From positions 24,332-88,331 of the forward strand of contig CANJNI010000016.1 of NCBI GenBank assembly GCA_947475995.1: a stretch of 64,000 nt of DNA. Direction: 5' to 3'. The stretch comes from Beijerinckiaceae bacterium (GTDB taxonomy: Bacteria; Pseudomonadota; Alphaproteobacteria; Rhizobiales; Beijerinckiaceae). The notes under the pieces are model-generated. The model was not told where the DNA came from and ran no database searches. It was given only the letters and a program-made list of their open reading frames with translations. Shown here one piece after another: positions 26,812 to 36,831 of the stretch. Both the position numbers and the translations under genes were made by a program. Position 1 is the first letter of the stretch, and each line of letters opens with the position of its first letter.

Positions 26812-26826
26812 CTACCGCAGCGGTAG
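26812..26826. promoter_or_regulatory. Palindrome before the 30-residue membrane protein
   Basis: CTACCGC-A-GCGGTAG, a perfect 7+1+7 palindrome in the promoter position of the minus-strand small gene. It is either an operator or a leader hairpin. Confidence 0.4.
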
Positions 26827-26958
26827 ACGGCTCGTATAGGCCAAATATGTCAGGGACTTGACCGAAATTTACCTTATCCACCGGACCCGCTTGTAACGTG
26901 AATAAAAATAGAACATAAATGGAATATACAAGAACATTCACAGCGGAGTGTTGATAAG

Positions 26959-27051
26959 TTGCGTAGCGTTCTCTCCGGTCTGGTCGAACTCGCATCCCTC
27001 GGGGCGTTTCTGGGCATGATCGCCTGCGTGGCCAAGGCCGGCGGCGCCTGA
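26959..27051 (+). CDS. Possible 30-residue hydrophobic peptide
   Basis: A TTG-initiated frame with GGAG about 12 bases upstream encodes a hydrophobic peptide (VELASLGAFLGMIACVAKAGG). It lies 84 bases ahead of dnaE in a gap that otherwise holds an AT-rich promoter-like stretch (26880-26940). The weak start codon and lack of known relatives make this doubtful. Confidence 0.22.
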   Translation: MRSVLSGLVELASLGAFLGMIACVAKAGGA

Positions 27052-27135
27052 GTCGAAGCTGTTGAGCGTCGGCCCATATCGCTCGACGGGCCAGCGCCGA
27101 TCCGCGATCATGCGCTTCCTCCCGGGAGCCTGAAT

Positions 27136-30100
27136 GTGAGTCGGATCATCAAGGATGTCGGATTCGTGCATTTGCACGTCCACACCGCCTTTTCGTTGCG
27201 CGAAGGCGCGCTGACGATCTCGAAGCTGATCAATTTCGCCAAGGCCGACAAAATGCCGGCGCTGGCGATTACCGACACGAACAATCTGTTCGGGGCTCTG
27301 GAATTTTCCGAAAAGGTCTCGAAGGACGGAATCCAGCCGCTTGTCGGCATGCAACTGACGGTGGATTTCGGCGACGCCGCTTTGTTCGGCGCCCGCGCCC
27401 ATGACACCGGACCAGGCCGGGCCTCCATTGTCCTGCTCGGCCAGACGGAAGCCGGTTACGCCAACCTGATGAAACTTGCGTCGCGCGCCTGGCTCGATTC
27501 CGAAGCCGGAGACACGCCGCACGTTCGCTTCGAACTGCTGAAGGATCATTGCGAAGGGCTGATCGGCCTCACGGGCGGGCCGGGCGGCCCGGTAGACCAT
27601 GCTTTTCGCGCCGGACGGCCGGAGACGGCGCTGGTCCGCCTCGGCCATCTGGAGCGCGCCTTCGGCGGCAAGCTCTACATCGAATTGCAGCGTCACGGAC
27701 TGGCCGAGGAACAGCGCGTCGAGCGGGAGCTTGTCGAAACCGCCTACAGGCGCGGCCTGCCGCTGGTGGCGACCAACGAGCCCTTCTTTGCCGCAAAGTC
27801 GGACTATGAGGCTCACGACGCCCTGCTCTGCATTGCTGAAGGACAGATCATCAGCAACGGCGACCGGCGACAACTGACGCCGGAGCATCGGTTCAAGACG
27901 CGCGCGGAAATGCTGGACCTCTTCCGCGACATTCCGGAAGCGACCGATCACAGCGTCGAAATAGCCATGCGGTGTTCGTACAGGCCGCGCACACGTGGAC
28001 CGATTCTGCCGCGCTTCACGTCGCTGGACGGCACGCCGCTCGATGAAGTGGCGGAACTTCGCGCGCAGGCCGAAGCGGGACTGACGAACCGGCTCGAAGC
28101 GCATGGCTGCGCGCCCGGCCTCGCGGAGAGCGACTACCGCGAACGTCTGGCCTTCGAACTCGACATCATCGTGAAGATGAAGTTCCCCGGCTACTTCCTG
28201 ATCGTGTCGGACTTCATCAAATGGGCCAAGGCGCAAGACATTCCGGTTGGTCCCGGTCGCGGCTCGGGCGCGGGCTCGCTCGTCGCATGGTCGCTGACCA
28301 TCACGGATCTTGATCCGCTGCGGTTCGGCCTTCTGTTCGAGCGCTTTCTCAATCCCGAGCGCGTCTCGATGCCGGACTTCGACATCGACTTCTGCCAGTA
28401 TCGGCGCGACGAGGTGATCCGCTATGTGCGCCAGCGTTACGGCGTCGAGCGCGTCGCGCAGATCATCACCTTCGGGTCGTTCCTGGCGCGCGGCGTGTTG
28501 CGCAACGTGGGCCGCGTGCTCGAAATGCCGCTGGGCCAGGTGGACAAGCTCGCCAAGCTCGTGCCGCAGAATCCGGCTGCGCCCGTGTCGCTGAAACAGG
28601 CGATCGAGTCCGAGGTGCGTCTGCGGGAGGCGATGGAATCGGACGAGCGCGTCGCCACGCTGGTGAACATCGCCGAGAAGCTCGAAGGTCTTTACTCGAA
28701 CGCCTCCACCCATGCGGCCGGCATCGTGATCGGCGACCGCCCGCTCGACGAGCTGGTGCCGCTTTACCGCGATCCGAAGTCGGATATGCCCGCCACCCAG
28801 TTCAACATGAAATGGGTGGAGCCTGCGGGCCTCGTGAAGTTCGACTTCCTCGGCCTCAAGACGCTCACGACGCTTTCCACCACGGTCAATCTGATCCGTC
28901 AGCGCGGCATCGAGATCGACCTGTCGAAGATACCGCTCGACGACAAGAAGACCTACGACATGCTCGCCCGCGCCGAGTCTGTCGGGGTGTTCCAGCTGGA
29001 AAGCGCCGGCATGCGCAAGGCGCTGGCCGAAATGAAATCGGACCGGCTGGAGGACATCATCGCTCTCGTGGCCCTGTATCGTCCGGGTCCGATGGCGAAC
29101 ATCCCGACCTATTGCGCCGTCAAGCACGGCGAGCAGGAGGCGGACTACATCCATCCGCTCATTGAAAGCATTCTCAAGGAAACCTGCGGCGTCATCATCT
29201 ATCAGGAACAGGTGATGCAGATCGCCCAGATCCTGTCGGGTTATTCGCTGGGCGAAGCCGATCTACTGCGCCGCGCCATGGGCAAGAAGATCAAGGCAGA
29301 GATGGATGCGCAGCGCGAGCGCTTCGTGCAGGGCGCGGTCGAGCGCGGCATTCCCAAGCCGAAGGCCGATGAAATCTTCGACCTGCTGGCGAAGTTCGCC
29401 GACTACGGCTTCAACAAGAGCCACGCCGCCGCCTATGCGCTGATTGCCTACCAGACCGCATGGTTCAAGGCGAACTATCCGGTCGAGTTCATCGCGGCCT
29501 CGATGACGCTCGACAAGGGAAACACCGACAAGCTGTCTGAATTCCGCAACGAAGCGAAGCGGCTCGGCATTCGCATCGAGCCGCCTTCGGTCAATCGCTC
29601 CGGCGTCGACTTCGATGTGCGCCGCGATCCCAACGGCGAATATGTGATCTACTATGCATTCTCCGCCGTGAAGGGCGTCGGCGACGGACAGGCGGAAGCG
29701 CTGGTCAAGGCGCGCGGCCAGCAGCCGTTCCGCGACATGGGCGATTTCGCCCACCGGATCAATCCGCGCGAGGTGAACAAGAAGGTGCTCGAAAGCCTCG
29801 CGGCGGCGGGCGCCTTTGATGAACTCGAACCCGATCGCGCGCGCGCCTTTGCGGCCATCCAGACAATCCTGCGGGTGGCGAACCGTGTGCAGGAGGAAAC
29901 GCAGGCCGGCCAGAGCGCCCTGTTCGGCGGGCCGGGCGGCGGCGAGCCCTTCGTCATGCCAAAGACATTGTCGTGGCCTCCTGCCGAACGCCTGAAGCGC
30001 GAATTCGACGCGGTCGGTTTCTTCCTCTCCGGACACCCGCTCGACGATTATGCAGGCGTGCTGAAAAAGCTGCGCGTCGAACGCTGGGTGGATTTCGCCC

Positions 30101-30600
30101 GCGCCGTAAAGGCGGGCGCATCCGGCGCGCGGCTGGCCGCCACGGTGCTCGACCGTTCCGAACGGCGTACCAAATCCGGCTCCAAGATGGGCATCGTGAC
30201 CCTCTCGGACCAATCCGGCCAGTATGAAGCCATCATGTTCCAGGAGGCGCTGATCCAGTATCGCGACCTCCTGGAAAAAGGTTCGGCCGTGCTGGTCACC
30301 TTGCAGGCCAATCTGGAAGGCGAGGAAGTGCGCGCGCGCATTGTGGGCTGTGACGCGCTGGAAGCAGCAGCGAGCCGCATCCAGAAGGGCTTGCGCATCT
30401 TCCTGCGCGATTCCGCGCCGCTCTCGGCGATCTCGCAACGGTTAACGACGCGAGGCGAAGGCGAGGTCTCGCTGGTGCTGATGATCGAACGCGACCGCAG
30501 CGAAGTCGAAGTCCGCCTGCCGGGAAAATTTCAGGTGTCCCCACAGGTTGCGGGCGCCATCAAATCGATTCCCGGGATCGTGGCCGTGGAACATGTGTGA
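27136..30600 (+). CDS. dnaE: DNA polymerase III alpha subunit
   Basis: The replicative polymerase, 1154 residues, starting with GTG at 27136. The N-terminal PHP domain opens FVHLHVHTAFSLREG (10-24). The palm catalytic motif PDFDIDF is at 413-419 with the metal-binding aspartates, and RPGPMANIP, the helix-hairpin-helix and the OB-fold region (VTLSDQSGQYEAIMF) follow in order. It is the DnaE1 type, not ImuC, judging by length and domain content. An inverted repeat overlaps its stop codon. Confidence 0.97.
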   Translation: MSRIIKDVGFVHLHVHTAFSLREGALTISKLINFAKADKMPALAITDTNNLFGALEFSEKVSKDGIQPLVGMQLTVDFGDAALFGARAHDTGPGRASIVLLGQTEAGYANLMKLASRAWLDSEAGDTPHVRFELLKDHCEGLIGLTGGPGGPVDHAFRAGRPETALVRLGHLERAFGGKLYIELQRHGLAEEQRVERELVETAYRRGLPLVATNEPFFAAKSDYEAHDALLCIAEGQIISNGDRRQLTPEHRFKTRAEMLDLFRDIPEATDHSVEIAMRCSYRPRTRGPILPRFTSLDGTPLDEVAELRAQAEAGLTNRLEAHGCAPGLAESDYRERLAFELDIIVKMKFPGYFLIVSDFIKWAKAQDIPVGPGRGSGAGSLVAWSLTITDLDPLRFGLLFERFLNPERVSMPDFDIDFCQYRRDEVIRYVRQRYGVERVAQIITFGSFLARGVLRNVGRVLEMPLGQVDKLAKLVPQNPAAPVSLKQAIESEVRLREAMESDERVATLVNIAEKLEGLYSNASTHAAGIVIGDRPLDELVPLYRDPKSDMPATQFNMKWVEPAGLVKFDFLGLKTLTTLSTTVNLIRQRGIEIDLSKIPLDDKKTYDMLARAESVGVFQLESAGMRKALAEMKSDRLEDIIALVALYRPGPMANIPTYCAVKHGEQEADYIHPLIESILKETCGVIIYQEQVMQIAQILSGYSLGEADLLRRAMGKKIKAEMDAQRERFVQGAVERGIPKPKADEIFDLLAKFADYGFNKSHAAAYALIAYQTAWFKANYPVEFIAASMTLDKGNTDKLSEFRNEAKRLGIRIEPPSVNRSGVDFDVRRDPNGEYVIYYAFSAVKGVGDGQAEALVKARGQQPFRDMGDFAHRINPREVNKKVLESLAAAGAFDELEPDRARAFAAIQTILRVANRVQEETQAGQSALFGGPGGGEPFVMPKTLSWPPAERLKREFDAVGFFLSGHPLDDYAGVLKKLRVERWVDFARAVKAGASGARLAATVLDRSERRTKSGSKMGIVTLSDQSGQYEAIMFQEALIQYRDLLEKGSAVLVTLQANLEGEEVRARIVGCDALEAAASRIQKGLRIFLRDSAPLSAISQRLTTRGEGEVSLVLMIERDRSEVEVRLPGKFQVSPQVAGAIKSIPGIVAVEHV

Positions 30601-30631
30601 ACGCATTCGTTCAAATGCGAACGGATGCGTT
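30600..30631 (+). terminator. Inverted repeat at the end of dnaE
   Basis: AACGCATTCGTT (30600-30611) and AACGGATGCGTT (30620-30631) pair at 11 of 12 positions with an eight-base loop. No T-run follows, so it may protect the 3' end rather than terminate on its own. Confidence 0.45.
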
Positions 30632-30688
30632 GGGACTTTCCTGAACAATCCAAACTAGGTTGCGTTTCACGTTTGCTGGAGCGCGATC

Positions 30689-31270
30689 ATGAACTGGATC
30701 ACACTTGGGTTTCTGGCCGTCCTGACGACAGCGGGAATGGGACGCGCACAGGCGGAAGACGTCCGCAAGCCATTCGTCGAATTGCGCAAGGCGCAAACGT
30801 CCGTGGCTGCGCCCAAGCCCGATTTCCACGCTGCCCGCGAGCAGAAGAAATCGGCCTTTCAGGAACTGCGCGCCGACCGGCAGACGGCCCGTGGGGTCGG
30901 CGCCGACGACCGAAAGAAAATCGAGACCGATTGGGCTTCGCTGCGCCAGCAGCGTCTGGCGCTTGCGCCGCAACGCGAGGCCGTGAAGGCCGACGCGGAA
31001 AAGCTGAAGGTCGATCGGGCAGCCGGCAACCGCGATGCGCTAAAAAATGATCGCCAGAAACTGCGCGCCGACAGGGCTGCGCTGCGTACAGAACGCGAGC
31101 AGTTGAAGCCCGCGCGTGAGGCCCTGAAGCAGGAACGGATGGCGGTGGTCGAAAGGCGACAGCAACAGCGGCAGATCATCCTCGGCGACCGTCAGAAGGC
31201 TGAAACCGCTTCGCAAAATCTGCAAGCATTGCGTCAGCAGGCGATGGCCGCGCGTCGGACTGTGCGCTGA
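30689..31270 (+). CDS. Secreted charged coiled-coil protein, unknown
   Basis: A 193-residue protein with a signal peptide (1-22, ending AQA-ED). The mature part is almost wholly helical and very rich in Arg, Lys, Gln and Ala, with repeating blocks such as KLKVDR, KLRADR and ALRTER every 7-14 residues, as in an extended coiled coil. I do not recognise a family. It should lie in the periplasm. Its stop codon directly abuts the tgt stop codon on the other strand. Confidence 0.65.
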   Translation: MNWITLGFLAVLTTAGMGRAQAEDVRKPFVELRKAQTSVAAPKPDFHAAREQKKSAFQELRADRQTARGVGADDRKKIETDWASLRQQRLALAPQREAVKADAEKLKVDRAAGNRDALKNDRQKLRADRAALRTEREQLKPAREALKQERMAVVERRQQQRQIILGDRQKAETASQNLQALRQQAMAARRTVR

Positions 31271-32389
<1,119 letters not shown>

Positions 32390-32392
32390 CCG

Positions 32393-32728
32393 TCAGGACT
32401 CCTTGCTGCCGAGGACAGCGACTTTTTCAATTCTATAGATGCCGCGATCCACATCGTTCCACTGGATCGCGAACGTTTCACCGACCTTGATGAGGCGCTG
32501 GCGCAAATCCGTACGCCAGCGGCGATCAGACTGCGCACCAAAATCCATGTCCCCATTGGGCCGCAACACGAATGGCGCACGGGCCGCAGTATCAAGATCA
32601 ATCGCCCCGAATAACGACCAGGTGCCCACAACCCGACGCGCATCATCGATGCGCAAATCGAGAGTCAGCAGGCTCTCTGTCGGATCGTCGGTCCATTCGG
32701 CGAGGATGCGAACGTTCTGCGGGCTCAT
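32393..32728 (-). CDS. Unknown protein in the queuosine operon (111 residues)
   Basis: A soluble-looking protein of 111 residues, rich in Asp, Arg and Trp, with no membrane segment or motif I recognise. Mixed short strands are likely (LLTLDLRIDD, GTWSLFGAIDL, TFAIQWNDVDRGIYRIEKV). Its ATG overlaps the stop of the upstream gene by four bases (ATGA), and it ends four bases before tgt, so it is co-translated with both. Confidence 0.65.
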   Translation of the reverse strand: MSPQNVRILAEWTDDPTESLLTLDLRIDDARRVVGTWSLFGAIDLDTAARAPFVLRPNGDMDFGAQSDRRWRTDLRQRLIKVGETFAIQWNDVDRGIYRIEKVAVLGSKES

Positions 32729-33120
32729 GGCGATGTCCCGTCACCAAATGCTAAACGAATAACAGGAATCATCGGATGCTTGGCTTCAAGCCATTCATGA
32801 GCAATTCGTCGAACAAATGCCTCGGCATCCTGCGCCCATCCCATTGAGGCCAGCAGGTCGGAGTTTAAACGAAGTAGGTCATCTAGTCCGGCTTGGTCGT
32901 AAACATAAGCAGCGCCGCTGTGAATGCAGCAATGTTCAGCGTCGAACGAAATCACAGCTCGATTTTGGCTCTTCGCCTGATCCTCGATTTCGACCATCTC
33001 CATCTGCATGAACTCAACAATGGTTTGCATCGGCAGGTAAGAAATCAACTTCTGTGAACCAGGATTGACAAGCCCTGCCAACAATTGCCGTTTGTCTTCA
33101 ACGCTCATTTGCCAACTCAT
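32725..33120 (-). CDS. Unknown protein in the queuosine operon (131 residues)
   Basis: I do not recognise this 131-residue acidic protein. The start at 33120 overlaps the queA stop in an ATGA junction, which decides against the longer frame from 33156. The middle has [17 protein letters not shown], with paired cysteines and a histidine; the C-terminal half is helical ([28 protein letters not shown]). Base composition is lower in G+C than the flanks: 27 of 60 at 32761-32820 by hand count. This suggests the gene arrived by transfer. Confidence 0.65.
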   Translation of the reverse strand: MSWQMSVEDKRQLLAGLVNPGSQKLISYLPMQTIVEFMQMEMVEIEDQAKSQNRAVISFDAEHCCIHSGAAYVYDQAGLDDLLRLNSDLLASMGWAQDAEAFVRRIAHEWLEAKHPMIPVIRLAFGDGTSP

Positions 33121-34214
33121 GGCGCCACGACATCGTCGGCTCGATGCAGCAGGCACGCATCTCCGTAGCTGTAGAAGCGATAGTCGTTCGCAATCGCATG
33201 CGCGTAGGCGCGCTGCATACGTTCCAGTCCGCAGAAGGCAGAGACGAGCATGAACAGCGTCGACTTCGGCAAATGGAAATTGGTCAACAACACGTCTACG
33301 GCGCGAAAACGGTAGCCGGGGGTAATGAAGATCGACGTATCACCCGCAAAGGGCTTCACGATTCCATCTGCGCCCGTGGCGGATTCCAGAATGCGCAGCG
33401 ACGTCGTGCCGACGCTCACGATGCGCCCGCCATTCGCGCGCGTTCGGTTGAGGGCTTCCGCCACTTCCGAAGTCACAACGCCGAATTCGGCGTGCATCTT
33501 GTGGTCAGCCGTATCGTCCGCCTTCACGGGCAGGAACGTCCCTGCCCCGACATGCAGCGTAACGCGATGCGTGGCGACGCCGCGATTGGCGAGCGCATCC
33601 ACCAGCGCGGGAGTGAAATGGAGGCCGGCGGTCGGCGCCGCGACCGCGCCGGGCTTGTCGGCGAACAGCGTCTGGTAATCCGTGAGATCCTTGTCGTCCT
33701 CGCCGCGCTTGGAGGCAATGTAGGGCGGCAGCGGCATATGGCCGAGGCGCATGATGGCCTCATCCAGCGCCGGGCCGGTGAAAGCGAATGCCAGCAGCAC
33801 CTCGCCGCCGTCGCGTTTCTCGATCACTTCGGCGTCGAGCGCTCCCAGCAGGCAGGCCATGCTCTCGGAGCTTTCGCCGAAGCGAATGCGCTCGCCGACG
33901 TTGAGCTTCTTGGCGGGACGCACGAAGGCCCACCAGCGGTCCTCGCCCTCGCGTTTGTGCAGCATTGCCTGAATGCGCGCGACGGCCTCGCCGCGCACCC
34001 GCACGCCGTCGAGCCGCGCCGGGATGACGCGCGTGTCGTTGACCACCAGCGCATCGCCGGGCCGCAGCAGGTTCGGCAGATCGCGGATGATGCGGTCCTC
34101 GAAGAAGGGCGCAGCCGGATCGACCACGAGCAGTTTCGCGCTGTCGCGCGGCTCGGCGGGCCGCAGGGCGATGCGGTCTTCGGGAAGGTTGAAGTCAAAC
34201 AGATCGACGCGCAT
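33117..34214 (-). CDS. queA: S-adenosylmethionine:tRNA ribosyltransferase-isomerase
   Basis: QueA adds the epoxycyclopentane ring to preQ1 in tRNA using SAM as ribosyl donor. The 365-residue protein opens [28 protein letters not shown] and contains [14 protein letters not shown] [15 protein letters not shown] and the GAGTFLPVK segment, all hallmarks. It is the first gene of queA-x-y-tgt with ATGA overlaps to the next gene, six bases downstream of an AEC transporter start on the same strand. Confidence 0.96.
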   Translation of the reverse strand: MRVDLFDFNLPEDRIALRPAEPRDSAKLLVVDPAAPFFEDRIIRDLPNLLRPGDALVVNDTRVIPARLDGVRVRGEAVARIQAMLHKREGEDRWWAFVRPAKKLNVGERIRFGESSESMACLLGALDAEVIEKRDGGEVLLAFAFTGPALDEAIMRLGHMPLPPYIASKRGEDDKDLTDYQTLFADKPGAVAAPTAGLHFTPALVDALANRGVATHRVTLHVGAGTFLPVKADDTADHKMHAEFGVVTSEVAEALNRTRANGGRIVSVGTTSLRILESATGADGIVKPFAGDTSIFITPGYRFRAVDVLLTNFHLPKSTLFMLVSAFCGLERMQRAYAHAIANDYRFYSYGDACLLHRADDVVAP

Positions 34215-34220
34215 TTCGTC

Positions 34221-35102
34221 TCACATCACGGTCGTGAGGAAGACCGGCAACAGGAAGATGGACATGAGTGTGGAAAGCACCACGATGCCCGCCACGTCTG
34301 CGCCCTGATTGCCGTAACGCGTGGCGAAAAGATAGTTCAGAACGGCGGATGGCATCGCGCTTTGCGTCACCAGCACGCCGCGCTCGACACCTTCAAGGCC
34401 GAGCAGCAACGCCACGCCCCAGCCCACCGCAAAACCGCCGAACAGCCGGGCGCAGGAAAACAACAGGCTTCTGGGCAGGGCCCCCACGTGCAGGTGGGCC
34501 AGCGAGTAGCCAAGCGACATCAGCATCAACGGCACCGAGATGCCGGCCAGCAGGTGAGATGTTCGCATGATCATTTCGGGGGGCCGCAAGCCCGTGAACA
34601 TCACGAACAGCACAAAAGCCAGCGCCCAGACAATCGGCAGGCGCACAAGCTCGCGCAGGCTCATGCCGCCCGCCGCGATCGCCTGCCCGACGGTATAGTT
34701 GGTGATCGCCGAAAAGGAGAACCAGCCGATCGCAAGCGCCAGCCCGTGCTCGCCAAAAGCGAAGAGCATCAGCGGCAGTCCCATGTTGCCGCCGTTGGAC
34801 CAGACCAGCGTCGGCAGGAAGGTCGAGACCGGCAGCCCCTGCGCGCGGACGAACAGCCAGCCGAGGAGCATCATGCTCCCCATGCTGATCGAAGCGCCGA
34901 GCGCCATCGTTCCAAGCGCAGCCGGGTTCAATTTCGCGTTGAGCAGACTGTCGAGGATCAGGGCGGGCGTGGCGATATTGTTGACCAGCACGGTCACGAA
35001 GCCGGACTCGAACTTCGGTCCGCGCAGGGCCCACACATAGCCGATCGCCGCGACGATCAGCACCGGCCCCACGACGTCGATCAGAATGCCTACCAGACCC
35101 AA
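34221..35102 (-). CDS. AEC family transporter (auxin efflux carrier type)
   Basis: A 293-residue inner-membrane protein with about ten hydrophobic segments in the inverted-repeat layout of the AEC (PIN-like) family. The conserved NxGNMGLP-type stretch is present as WSNGGNMGLPL, and the second repeat has the matching AMPSAVLNYLFA. Bacterial members carry malonate, malate or other organic acids, generally as carriers; the substrate here is unknown. It lies immediately upstream of queA on the same strand. Confidence 0.88.
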   Translation of the reverse strand: MGLVGILIDVVGPVLIVAAIGYVWALRGPKFESGFVTVLVNNIATPALILDSLLNAKLNPAALGTMALGASISMGSMMLLGWLFVRAQGLPVSTFLPTLVWSNGGNMGLPLMLFAFGEHGLALAIGWFSFSAITNYTVGQAIAAGGMSLRELVRLPIVWALAFVLFVMFTGLRPPEMIMRTSHLLAGISVPLMLMSLGYSLAHLHVGALPRSLLFSCARLFGGFAVGWGVALLLGLEGVERGVLVTQSAMPSAVLNYLFATRYGNQGADVAGIVVLSTLMSIFLLPVFLTTVM

Positions 35103-35205
35103 AAAGACCTCCGCCCGGACCGTTCGGGGCCTGCCCTACGCGGCGGATGGCAGGGGCGCAAGCCCGGCCCTTGCGGGCCAGACCTGCGAATGCGGTTATG
35201 CGATG

Positions 35206-36798
35206 CTACTCGGCCGCGTCCGGCACAGGCTTTCCATCGCCGTGGGCGGGCAGCAGCGGGGCGAACTCGGCATATTTGGCGCAGGCGAACAGAAGGCACG
35301 CCACCGCCAGATAGGAGAAGGCCACCGCCGGAGAACTCGCAAAGCCGATGGCCTCCCCGTGCATGAAGCCGAAGAAGGTCAGCACAGCGCCCGCCGCCGC
35401 AAAGGCCGAGGCCTTCACGAACTCCCGGTCGATCATGAACACCGTGATCGCGCCGAGGATGATGCCGGCCAGCGTCGCCCCGCCGCCCAGCGTCTCCAGC
35501 CCCTTGTAGAGCACCCCGACCTGACCGAGCTTGTCCATGCCGACCGCAGCTGCGTTTGTCCCGGCTGCCCCCAGAGCGCCGTCGATCTGCACCTTGCCCC
35601 ATGCGGCGATCTGCGGAACCAGCGCCAGCACAATCGCAGGCGCATGGCGATGCGGCGATTCCTGAAAGGCCTGCGAGCCGATCAGCATCCCGATGTAGAG
35701 CAGGATCGGCAGAATCGCGACGACCGGGATCAGGGCCGACATCAGCGCCACGATGCCGAAGCATGTCAGCACCAGCATCAGGATGCCGGTCCCGGCCGAA
35801 TAGCCGATGCGCCCGCCCATCGCCTTCCAGCCCGGATGGCCGATGTAAACCGCGTTGATGAACGGATTGCCGAGCAGGCAGCCGATGAGGCTGACCACGC
35901 CGTCCGCCGTCAGCACCCGCGTTGTCGGGAAGCTGTCGCCGGCCGCCGAGGCGCTCTCCACATTGTCGAGCGCTTCGACGAGATCGTAGATGCCGAACGG
36001 GATCGCCGTCACCAGAATGACCCCGATATATTTGAAGCCGCCGAACGTATGGTCGATGGCCGGGATCGGCAGGTTGAACCCGAAGTTCGAGAACGATCCG
36101 CCCAGATTGCCGAGCGTCAGCCCGCCATAGTTGAGGCCGAGCAGGTTCGAGCCCCACGCGATGAGCGTGCCCGCCGCAATGGCCACGAGGCCGCCCGGCA
36201 CGCCGCCGAAATATTTCACGCCGCCGAACCAGTTGGCGAGGATCACCGCAAAGCAGATGACGCCAATGACGGGCGTCATGAACATCTGCGCGGCGGGGCT
36301 CATGGAGATGAAGGTGATGGAAATGCCGGCGAGCGAGCCGAGCAGCGCGGCGCGCGGCGTGATCTTGCGCACCACGGGTCCGATGAAGCCGCCGAGGATC
36401 AGCACGAAGCTCTGGACAAACACCCATGTGAGGCCCGCTTCCCAGGCCTGCACCGGATCGCCTGTCTGGATCCCGATCGGCAGCATGATCACGAAGGTCA
36501 CGACGAACATGTGCGGGACGCTGACGCCCGAGGGCAGCGCGCAAACGTCGGTGCGTCCGGTCTTCTTGGCCAGGTTGTAGGCGAGCCACGCATAATAGCA
36601 GGTGCTCAGGCAGAGCATCACGCCGAGCGCCGGCAGGATGCGGCCGAACACCAGCGAGTCCGGCATTTTCAGCACGAAGCGCAGGAGGCCTGTCAGAACC
36701 AGCAGGTTGACGAGAATGTTCGTCCCGAAGCCGAAGAATGCGTTCCAGTCTCCCGGCACCCAAAGTTTCGGCGCCGTACCCCCGCTGGCAGTTGACAT
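35206..36798 (-). CDS. NCS2-like nucleobase/xanthine-type permease
   Basis: A 530-residue membrane protein with about 12 helices, resembling the xanthine/uracil (NCS2) superfamily in the NPFINAVYIGHPGWKAMGGRIGYS region. That corresponds to the TM10 nucleobase-binding motif zone, and the N-terminal segment also fits. It belongs to a divergent branch whose substrates are not settled. It follows the cysteine hydrolase by 33 bases on the same strand, so the pair probably import and split one amide- or ureido-type nitrogen compound. Confidence 0.75.
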   Translation of the reverse strand: MSTASGGTAPKLWVPGDWNAFFGFGTNILVNLLVLTGLLRFVLKMPDSLVFGRILPALGVMLCLSTCYYAWLAYNLAKKTGRTDVCALPSGVSVPHMFVVTFVIMLPIGIQTGDPVQAWEAGLTWVFVQSFVLILGGFIGPVVRKITPRAALLGSLAGISITFISMSPAAQMFMTPVIGVICFAVILANWFGGVKYFGGVPGGLVAIAAGTLIAWGSNLLGLNYGGLTLGNLGGSFSNFGFNLPIPAIDHTFGGFKYIGVILVTAIPFGIYDLVEALDNVESASAAGDSFPTTRVLTADGVVSLIGCLLGNPFINAVYIGHPGWKAMGGRIGYSAGTGILMLVLTCFGIVALMSALIPVVAILPILLYIGMLIGSQAFQESPHRHAPAIVLALVPQIAAWGKVQIDGALGAAGTNAAAVGMDKLGQVGVLYKGLETLGGGATLAGIILGAITVFMIDREFVKASAFAAAGAVLTFFGFMHGEAIGFASSPAVAFSYLAVACLLFACAKYAEFAPLLPAHGDGKPVPDAAE

Positions 36799-36831
36799 GC
36801 TGACCTCCTCTGCGCCGGTTCTGCCGGCTTC

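Noticed and set aside
30588..30611. EcfG-like GGAAC-N15-CGTT before the coiled-coil gene
   Set aside because: The spacer is one base short of the 16-17 consensus, and the element lies about 80 bases from the gene and partly inside dnaE.
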